Shown: in pieces, positions 58,242 through 64,000 of the stretch | Numbering within the stretch: the stretch's first letter is position 1 | Layout: every line of letters starts with the position of its first letter | Notes under the pieces: model-generated | Told to the model about the DNA's origin: nothing | What the model saw: only the letters and a program-made list of their open reading frames with translations | The model's database searches: none | Position numbers and translations under genes: made by a program | DNA from: CAYZJV01 sp049310885 | GTDB taxonomy: Bacteria; Spirochaetota; Spirochaetia; Sphaerochaetales; Sphaerochaetaceae | Length of the DNA: 64,000 bases | Reading direction: 5' to 3' | Assembly: GCF_049310885.1 (NCBI RefSeq) | Contig: NZ_JBMDYO010000004.1 | Span: 62,001-126,000 of the forward strand

Positions 58242-59061
58242 GTATTAACACCTTACTGACAAAGTCAGAGAATATGGATATGGCAATCACCAATGAGGCA
58301 ATAGCCAATGCCGGGAACAACACAGCCCCAGGAGCTTGGGAGATTATAGGTTTATTTTCAATAACCATCATTCCCCAGTCTGGTGTAGGTGGTTGCATAC
58401 CGACTCCTAGGAATCCCAAAGATGCTACCATCATGATAGAATAGGCAAAACGCGCTGTAGCTTCTACAATTATCGGACCTGTAGTATTTGGAAGTATTTC
58501 CACGAACATGATATAGAGATGGCTTTCCCCTCTAATTCTAGCAGCAGAAACATATTCCTGACTTTTTTCGGTTAACAAGACTCCTCGAGAAACACGAGCC
58601 GTAGCAGGAACAAATGCAATGGAAACGATGATAGTTAGAGAAGCGATACTTGAATCACCCAATATTCCAAGAATAACCATCGACAGGACAAGTGGAGGAA
58701 TCGCCATAAGGATATCCATTGCTCTGAGGAATACAGCATCGGTCCTCCCTCCGAAATACCCCGCTGAAAATCCTAGAATAACTCCGACAAATGTAGAAAA
58801 AATAGAAGTTAAAAGAGCAACAGTTAAAATTGACCGGCTACCATAGACGATTCTTGCCAACAAGTCTCTCCCGAGACTATCCGTACCCAGTAGATGTCCA
58901 TTCACACCCGGAGAAGCCATCTGGAATTCGCTGTCCATTTCAGTATATGTAAAGGATATCAGTGATGGTCCAATGAAAGCCATGATCAGCCAAAATACGA
59001 TAATTGCAATTCCAACGATTGCCAACGGATGTTTTTTCAATTGATAAAGTATGTATTTCAT
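58231..59061 (-). CDS. Peptide-type ABC transporter permease, DppC/OppC family
   Basis: A 276 aa permease with an N-terminal helix (LAIVGIAIIVFWLIMAFIG), the OppC-type N-terminal region and a BPD_transp_1 core of five further helices. GHLLGTDSLGRDLLARIVYGSR near residue 52 is the DppC/OppC hallmark, and EYVSAARIRGES...ILPNT is the EAA coupling loop. It overlaps the DppB-like gene by 4 nt and the fused ATPase by 11 nt, so it is part of a tightly coupled operon. Confidence 0.93.
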   Translation of the reverse strand: MKYILYQLKKHPLAIVGIAIIVFWLIMAFIGPSLISFTYTEMDSEFQMASPGVNGHLLGTDSLGRDLLARIVYGSRSILTVALLTSIFSTFVGVILGFSAGYFGGRTDAVFLRAMDILMAIPPLVLSMVILGILGDSSIASLTIIVSIAFVPATARVSRGVLLTEKSQEYVSAARIRGESHLYIMFVEILPNTTGPIIVEATARFAYSIMMVASLGFLGVGMQPPTPDWGMMVIENKPIISQAPGAVLFPALAIASLVIAISIFSDFVSKVLIHER

Positions 59062-60026
59062 CGCTGACCTCCTTGGAATCTAATCCGTGGATTGAGATAA
59101 CTGTACATGATATCGGTGATCATAGTAGACAGCGAATAGATTACTGTGATCAATAGAACACATGCTTCAATCAGCGGTACATCTCTCGTCTTGATCGCTG
59201 TCATTAATAATGAGCCCATTCCCGGATAACCAAATAAGGTCTCTACGACGACCAGTCCTCCAAAGAGCCATCCCATATTCATTCCGATGATGGTAATGGT
59301 AGGAAGCAGTGCATTTTTCAAGGCATGTCTGAAGATTACATATTTTCGTGGCATACCCTTGAGGATCGCTGCTCGTACATAATCGGAATTCATTACCGTG
59401 ATCATGGATGAACGCTGCATACGGGAAACATAGCCGAACATCACAAACGTAATGGAGAGGGCAGGGAGGATGAGAATATCTAGATTACTCCAAAGGCTCT
59501 CCCCAATGGGTATCACACTTACAATCGGAAATATATCAAGTTGTACGGCAAAGATGGTAATGAGGAATACCCCCGATACAAACTCAGGTAAAGCCATGGT
59601 CGCCAAGCCAAAAAAGGATACTATTGAATCGGTGGGCTTCTTTTCCTTCACTCCTGCCAATACACCAAAGAATATGGAAAGTGGGACAAACATGATGAAT
59701 GCGGTCAATGCGAGTATAAGGGAGTGGCCTACACGTCTCCATAGAATCGAATTGATCGCAACACCTTGCATATAGATACTTTCACCCAAATCACCGACCA
59801 CAACGCCTTTGATCCAGCGACCATATCGTTGTAGTACGGGATCATCAAGTCCCCGGGCTTCTCTTAATGCGGCGACGGATTCCTCGGTAGCACTCTGTCC
59901 CAGAATCATCTGTGCGACATCTCCAGGCATGATTTCAACTAGCATGAAGATCACGAATGACATGACGACTAGGGTCGCGAGTAGCGACCCCAGTCTCCGA
60001 ACAACAATACTTAGTGTTCTATTCAT
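59058..60026 (-). CDS. Peptide-type ABC transporter permease, DppB/OppB family
   Basis: A 322 aa permease with the N-terminal helix (LLATLVVMSFVIFMLVEIMPGD, containing the family's PGD) and a BPD_transp_1 core. The coupling loop is DYVRAAILKGMPRKYVIFRHALKNALLP, and VVETLFGYPGMGSLLMTAI is the C-terminal family motif. It forms the heterodimeric channel with the DppC-like subunit. Both ends overlap neighbours by 4 nt. Confidence 0.94.
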   Translation of the reverse strand: MNRTLSIVVRRLGSLLATLVVMSFVIFMLVEIMPGDVAQMILGQSATEESVAALREARGLDDPVLQRYGRWIKGVVVGDLGESIYMQGVAINSILWRRVGHSLILALTAFIMFVPLSIFFGVLAGVKEKKPTDSIVSFFGLATMALPEFVSGVFLITIFAVQLDIFPIVSVIPIGESLWSNLDILILPALSITFVMFGYVSRMQRSSMITVMNSDYVRAAILKGMPRKYVIFRHALKNALLPTITIIGMNMGWLFGGLVVVETLFGYPGMGSLLMTAIKTRDVPLIEACVLLITVIYSLSTMITDIMYSYLNPRIRFQGGQR

Positions 60027-61534
60027 TTAACATCCATGTATTTGTATTGTGGAAGCATAGTCAAGGGATGACTATAATTCACAACACGGTCGTTAATCGC
60101 TACCAATAATGGCACCTGAACATTTATAACAGAACCTTCTTCGTGGAAGACCTCCTGTAATTCATGATAATAACCTGTGCGAACCTCGGGGTCAACTTCG
60201 GATGAAATTTTATTAATCAGTTCATTTACCTTTGGATTATCGATATGAGATTCATTCCATGAGCCACCGCCCTTAAAAGCAAGTGCTAGCAGCATGGATG
60301 GATCAGGACGTCCACCCCAACCAGTAATGGAGAAGGGTACATTCAACCAGTACTGTGAAAGGTAGATATCTCGGGTATACCCTTTAAGTTCAATATCGAA
60401 TCCTGCGGGAGCTGCCAATTCTTGGATTGTCTGGGCAAGTTCTTTACCGAACGGATGGTCGGAAGCGTAGGTTAGGGGCACCGAAACACCATTAGGGTAT
60501 CCGGCTTCAGCGAGTAACTCTTTAGCCTTTTCAATGTCACGACCACGGAAAGGAATTTCCTTATACTCTGCCAGCATGTTCATGATAGGAGTTTCGTTAT
60601 AGAAGAACCCATCACCAAGCTCAGTCTGGGCAACATTACGTGCAAGAATTTCAGGATCCATGGTGTACTTCAATGCAAGTCTGACACGATTATCATCGAA
60701 TGGTTCCATGTCGGTTATCATCGCGATATAACGCTGCTCCTGATACGGGCTAATTACTGATATACCTTCTGCTCCATCTAAGCGATTCTTGATAGTCGGA
60801 GTTACAAAAGGAACTACGTCAACACGATCTGATTCCAACATTGAGATACTTGCATCGATATCTGCAACAAAGTAAATGAGCAGCTTGTCGATTTTAGGAA
60901 GATTGGGATCCCAATAATTAGAATTTTTTGCTAATGCTGCGGATTCTTTGGGAATCAGTTGTTGCATGACAAATGGTCCTGTTCCCATGGGCTTTGACTC
61001 ACCGAGTGATGCGTAATCATAATCACTTGCAAGAATAGCCATGTTATAGTCAGTGAACTGATACATGAAGGTAGGACGTGACTCTGATAACTTCAACACG
61101 ACTGTGTAATCATCTGGAGTCTCAACAGATTCAACTGCCTCGAAATCCAATCTCTTCAAGTGTCCGACTGAAGGATCTTGTGTTCTTTCAATGGTGAATT
61201 TCACATCTTCTGAAGTGAAGTCAGAACCATCATGAAATTTCACTCCTTCACGTAATTTGATTGTCCATGTGGATCCATCATCGCTGGACCAATCGGTTGC
61301 AAGAACTGGTTCCATCTCCCCCGTTTTAGCATTGAGTTCCACAAGATACTCATAGATAGACGAGTTCATGGAAAATGCCTGTCCATCCCATACTCCTGGC
61401 GTAATCAAACCAGGAACCTGCTCCGCTACACGGATAACCTTCTCCGTGGAAGCTTCCTCTTTGTCTCCTCCTGCGAATACTGTAGGTACCGCAACGAAGA
61501 GAACTATTAACATGATACTTAAAATACGTCTCAT
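60023..61534 (-). CDS. Extracellular solute-binding protein family 5 (peptide/nickel-type)
   Basis: A 503 aa binding protein that delivers substrate to the adjacent DppBC-like channel. It has a signal peptide (ILSIMLIVLFVAVPTVFAG) without a lipobox Cys, then the SBP_bac_5 fold: VLATDWSSDDGSTWTIKLRE, GVKFHDGSDFTSEDVKFTIE, MGTGPFVMQQ, and VRLALKYTMDPEILA. Peptides are the usual ligands, but family 5 also binds sugars, nickel and opines, so the substrate is open. AGGAGG precedes the ATG. It is the first gene of the operon, and its promoter is predicted at 61680-61709. Confidence 0.92.
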   Translation of the reverse strand: MRRILSIMLIVLFVAVPTVFAGGDKEEASTEKVIRVAEQVPGLITPGVWDGQAFSMNSSIYEYLVELNAKTGEMEPVLATDWSSDDGSTWTIKLREGVKFHDGSDFTSEDVKFTIERTQDPSVGHLKRLDFEAVESVETPDDYTVVLKLSESRPTFMYQFTDYNMAILASDYDYASLGESKPMGTGPFVMQQLIPKESAALAKNSNYWDPNLPKIDKLLIYFVADIDASISMLESDRVDVVPFVTPTIKNRLDGAEGISVISPYQEQRYIAMITDMEPFDDNRVRLALKYTMDPEILARNVAQTELGDGFFYNETPIMNMLAEYKEIPFRGRDIEKAKELLAEAGYPNGVSVPLTYASDHPFGKELAQTIQELAAPAGFDIELKGYTRDIYLSQYWLNVPFSITGWGGRPDPSMLLALAFKGGGSWNESHIDNPKVNELINKISSEVDPEVRTGYYHELQEVFHEEGSVINVQVPLLVAINDRVVNYSHPLTMLPQYKYMDVK

Positions 61535-61850
61535 AATTCCTCCTAGGTAATTGTGATTCTTTCTCGATTATAGTTTTATTTATTTGTCTAGCAACAAAAT
61601 ATTATGCTTTAGCCGAATATAGCTGGTTAACTTTGAATTAAGGCTACAGCAATTTACTGTTCCTATAACCGACAACCTAATTAAACTATAGAGATTGGCA
61701 CTTTGTCAAGGGCTGTAATATATTGGACTATTCCATATACAGTAAAATATTAACTGCTATAGGCTATTTAGGGTTGGTGACAATGTTACTTATGTTCGAT
61801 GGTGATCTGTTGTCCGAGCTTATCAAGTGTAGAGAATATCTTGTATTTAC
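61535..61850. other. A/T-rich intergenic control region of the peptide-type transporter
   Basis: No gene is seen in these 316 bp. It holds a predicted minus-strand promoter (61680-61709), a ~145 nt untranslated leader, and an imperfect inverted repeat with outer half CTGTA (61713-61717) and CCATATACAG (61733-61742) just upstream of the -35 box. The GntR-type gene ends at its right edge. The inverted repeat is a candidate site for that regulator (inference). Confidence 0.5.
61680..61709 (-). promoter_or_regulatory. Promoter of the peptide-type ABC operon
   Basis: On the minus strand TTGACA (61709-61704), an 18 bp spacer and TTTAAT (61685-61680). Transcription would start near 61673, leaving a leader of about 140 nt to the binding-protein ATG. 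Confidence 0.55.
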
Positions 61851-62546
61851 TTATTGGACAAACGCTTCTACTACAGCCTTCGTCTCTTGATTTCCCACAA
61901 GAACGAGAATGTCGAATGGTTGGATGGAAAACCCAGGTCCAGGAGATAGGAATATAGATCCGTCCCGTCTAATCGCGATTACTGTAGCTTTGGTCATTTG
62001 CCAGAAAGAGAGTTCTCCCAAGCTTTTACCAATTATCGGTGAATCGTTGGTCACCGTACATTCATAGGTATAAAATGGATTGCTGGATGCGAATCTTTCT
62101 GTAGAATCTATCAATTGCCTGACTGTGTCGAACAGTTCGCGTTCGAGTTCTTCGTGTTGCTCGATAAGGTTCCTCATTCGGGTAAGTAGGGCTTTCGTTT
62201 CATAACGATTGCTATGTTTTGCGATATATTTTAAGGCATTCGAACGAGATTTTACTTTTACACCACTGTTTTGGAGAACTTCTACCACCTGTTGTTCTTC
62301 TAAAAGGGAGAATGATCTTCTTATGGTTTCCGGAGAGACTCCATATTCGGTGGACATAAGAGAGCGTCCAGAGAGTCGTTTACCTTCAGGTATTTCACCA
62401 TTGGAGATCCTATTAGCAATATCCAGCGCTATCTTTGCATAGGTAGCAATTCCATCGCGTTTGCGACGAGGTGATTTTTTCTCATGTTCCTTCTGTTCAG
62501 GTGTCATAATCAGCAATATGATATCACGTTGGATGATGGGGGGCAA
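61851..62546 (-). CDS. GntR-family regulator with C-terminal RCK_C (TrkA_C) domain, BusR-like
   Basis: A 231 aa predicted repressor. Residues ~35-105 form a GntR winged helix (YAKIALDIANRISNGEI, STEYGVSPETIRRSFSLLEE). A helical linker follows (MRNLIEQHEELERELFDTV), and residues ~155-231 are an RCK_C domain (PIIGKSLGELSFW, GSIFLSPGPGFSIQPFDILVLVG). This order is that of streptococcal/lactococcal BusR, which binds cyclic-di-AMP through RCK_C and represses an osmolyte importer. Ligand and targets here are inferred. The start is uncertain: TTG 62546 has AGGGA 5 nt before it, and ATG 62507 has no ribosome binding site. It follows mazG by 11 nt. Confidence 0.82.
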   Translation of the reverse strand: MPPIIQRDIILLIMTPEQKEHEKKSPRRKRDGIATYAKIALDIANRISNGEIPEGKRLSGRSLMSTEYGVSPETIRRSFSLLEEQQVVEVLQNSGVKVKSRSNALKYIAKHSNRYETKALLTRMRNLIEQHEELERELFDTVRQLIDSTERFASSNPFYTYECTVTNDSPIIGKSLGELSFWQMTKATVIAIRRDGSIFLSPGPGFSIQPFDILVLVGNQETKAVVEAFVQ

Positions 62547-62557
62547 TAGTGTCCCTG

Positions 62558-63385
62558 TTACCTGATTTTTTCCTCAGATTTAATCTCTTCCCATATATCA
62601 TTCAATACGTCTACATTTTCCCATGATAACGGTATGTGTCTATCTGAGCCTCTCTTTGCCAATTTGTTGAATCTCGTACGTACTTTCTTGTTGCTTTTAT
62701 GAAGAGCGACTGAGGGGCTGATTTTCAAATATCGGGCAAGATTGACTATGGCAAAGAGCAGGTCTCCTAATTCTTCCTCCACATGCAAAGGGTCATGATC
62801 AATATTTTCGATTGCTTCAAGAAGTTCCTTATGTTCTTCATCAACTTTAGCCAATACACCTTCAATATCTGGCCAATCGAATCCTACCTTACGCATTTTC
62901 TTTTGAATTTCCCAGGCTTCTTCAAGTTTTGGCAATGATTTAGGCACTCGACTGAAGAAGTCATCATCATGCGATTTCTTTCCTTCAACATTCTCCTTGA
63001 TCGAATTCCATAAATCCAATACTTCCATGCTATCGGCAGCCTCAGCGTCGGAAAAAACATGGGGATGTCTCCGAACCAATTTAGCACAAACTGAATTTAT
63101 CGCTTGCACGGGAGTAAAATCTCCGGATTCTTCATGGATTCTCGTTATCATGAACGCATTCAGTAGAATATCACCAATTTCTTCAGAGCATGATTGAATA
63201 TCCTGCTCATCTAGAGCATCAATATATTCGTAAGTTTCATCAAGTAATGCACGAGAAACATCGGCAGGGGTTTGCTCACGGTCCCAAGGACAGCCTTCAG
63301 GGCTTCTTAACAAGGTAAGAATCGTATACAGATTTTTTACTGCTTCAGGTAAAGTCTCAGCATCATGGTGTTGATAATCAATCAT
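62558..63385 (-). CDS. mazG: Nucleoside triphosphate pyrophosphohydrolase MazG
   Basis: Hydrolyses NTPs and dNTPs to monophosphates and pyrophosphate, clearing non-canonical nucleotides. The 275 aa protein has two MazG all-alpha repeats. The first has LRSPEGCPWDREQTP, LLDETYEYIDALD and the metal motif EEIGDILLNAF. The second has KVDEEHKELLEAIE and EEELGDLLFAIVNLARYL. AGGAG lies 9 nt before the ATG. A possible -10 box TATAAT (63443-63438, minus strand) would give a ~50 nt leader. It is co-directional with the GntR-type gene. Confidence 0.94.
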   Translation of the reverse strand: MIDYQHHDAETLPEAVKNLYTILTLLRSPEGCPWDREQTPADVSRALLDETYEYIDALDEQDIQSCSEEIGDILLNAFMITRIHEESGDFTPVQAINSVCAKLVRRHPHVFSDAEAADSMEVLDLWNSIKENVEGKKSHDDDFFSRVPKSLPKLEEAWEIQKKMRKVGFDWPDIEGVLAKVDEEHKELLEAIENIDHDPLHVEEELGDLLFAIVNLARYLKISPSVALHKSNKKVRTRFNKLAKRGSDRHIPLSWENVDVLNDIWEEIKSEEKIR

Positions 63386-63454
63386 CTATAATAACTCCTG
63401 ATTTTGTTTGTAATTCTTTCTAGTTGACAGAATATACATTATATACATTAAAAC

Positions 63455-63474
63455 ATATTTTTTTAAAAAAATAT
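63455..63474. repeat. 20 bp A/T palindrome downstream of the partial gene
   Basis: ATA, T7, A7, TAT: a perfect self-complementary sequence ending at the stop codon of the minus-strand gene at the window edge. As RNA it would be a weak A-U stem ending in U residues, perhaps a poor terminator in either direction. Confidence 0.45.
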
Positions 63475-63998
63475 CAATCCAATAAGATATAACCAAGATA
63501 TTCGAGTTTAGACCAATAGATATTTGTAAAATCCCCCTCACCTGCGAATATCGCGCCAAATATATGTACATACAAATTTGTGTTTAGTGAATAATCTTCA
63601 ACTAGATTATTATAGAAGTAATTATCTTCATTTGAGATGTACTGTCTACTCAGATCATCTTTTGACCATTTAGCGATATTGGGAAAAGGATGTTTTCGAT
63701 AATTTGTGAAATAAAAAATTCGAGGTACAGTCTCATTAGTTGAGATTTCCAGCAAGTAGGAGGATTTATCCCCTATAGGAAAATCGGACCCTGGTCCTGG
63801 TGTTATAGCATTCTTTGATACAGTAAAATCAAATCCACTCGTAAAATTATCTGGTTTAATGGGAATATCCATCTCGGGAGACGTTCCGAATATAAAAGAA
63901 GCGCGTTGGTCACTAATAGCAATACTTTGTGCAAATGTACCCAATACGAATCCAGATGGGGTTGTATTTAGATTATCGTCATCTGGTCTAAAGACCGA
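63474..63998 (-). CDS. Unrecognised protein, C-terminal part (5' end outside window)
   Basis: The frame stays open to the right window edge, so only the last ~174 residues are seen. No family is recognised. The sequence is rich in aromatic residues, Asn, Ser and Asp, with alternating strands (FGTSPEMDIPIKPDNF, SGFDFTVSKNAITPG, SYLLEISTNET, RIFYFTNY) and ends WSKLEYLGYILLD. This suggests a secreted or surface beta-rich protein. Base composition looks more A/T-rich than the neighbours, which with the odd content could mean an accessory gene, but the piece is too short to say. Confidence 0.55.
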   Translation of the reverse strand, partial: SVFRPDDDNLNTTPSGFVLGTFAQSIAISDQRASFIFGTSPEMDIPIKPDNFTSGFDFTVSKNAITPGPGSDFPIGDKSSYLLEISTNETVPRIFYFTNYRKHPFPNIAKWSKDDLSRQYISNEDNYFYNNLVEDYSLNTNLYVHIFGAIFAGEGDFTNIYWSKLEYLGYILLD

Positions 63999-64000
63999 GT

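Noticed and set aside
63424..63450. Plus-strand TTGACA with downstream TATA-like sequence
   Set aside because: Both neighbouring genes are on the minus strand and no plus-strand gene or RNA follows. A/T-rich sequence makes such matches common.
1..64000. CRISPR arrays, insertion sequences, prophage or toxin-antitoxin modules
   Set aside because: No repeated spacer array, transposase, integrase, phage gene or paired small toxin/antitoxin genes were seen. The YD-like protein at 33413 lacks any toxin domain.

Overview
This 64 kb window looks like an ordinary chromosomal stretch of a spirochaete, most like Sphaerochaeta or a close relative (inference). The grounds are moderate GC content, exported proteins with spirochaete-style signal peptides, a PEGA-domain protein, an Rnf complex in the rnfCDGEAB order, a ChvE/Ggu-type sugar transporter, a eukaryote-like isoleucyl-tRNA synthetase and several conserved proteins I can only match to spirochaete-type hypotheticals. 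No insertion sequence, prophage, CRISPR array or long repeat was seen, and gene density is high with many 1-8 nt overlaps.

Left third (1-22 kb): translation and RNA housekeeping. The 3' part of smc is followed by ffh-rpsP-khpA-rimM-trmD-rplS, yraN, a zinc-cluster protein and coaD, then rpmF-acpP-rnc from their own promoter. A CCA-adding enzyme (minus strand) converges on rnc. Next come ileS, a lipoprotein and an FmdB zinc ribbon. The minus-strand pair cysteine desulfurase-thiI supplies sulfur for 4-thiouridine and diverges from aroB. A DEAH helicase and hisS (minus) and a PcnB-like polymerase (plus) close the block.

Middle (22-45 kb): a P-loop/Asp23-like protein diverges from rnfCDGEAB, whose last gene is followed 3 nt later by a GH57-fold protein that seems to have lost its catalytic residues. 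Then prfB with a classical +1 frameshift site, a PEGA protein, ftsY, an exported YD-like protein and a Lol-type lipoprotein exporter, RNase Z, a membrane protein with a degenerate GGDEF-like domain, a DivIC/FtsB-like protein and a LacI-operator-preceded sugar ABC operon ending in a strong terminator.

Right (45-64 kb): DUF1015 protein, small membrane protein, AroH-type chorismate mutase, an exported helical protein, tRNA-Thr and tRNA-Tyr, a YkgJ-type protein, dnaG-rpoD, a zinc-ribbon coiled-coil protein, RNase P RNA, and a radical SAM protein. A minus-strand peptide-type ABC transporter follows (binding protein, two permeases, fused double ATPase), with a GntR+RCK_C regulator of BusR-like architecture and mazG next to it. 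The window ends inside an unrecognised gene.

The most notable patterns are: (1) at least five genes whose predicted -10 box ends exactly 6 nt before the ATG, with no Shine-Dalgarno sequence, suggesting leaderless mRNAs; (2) the GH57 pseudoenzyme next to rnf; (3) the P-loop/Asp23-like fusion; (4) the BusR-like regulator, which suggests cyclic-di-AMP sensing; and (5) near-perfect palindromes in divergent intergenic regions. All promoter, operator and hairpin calls were made by eye; no search was run.
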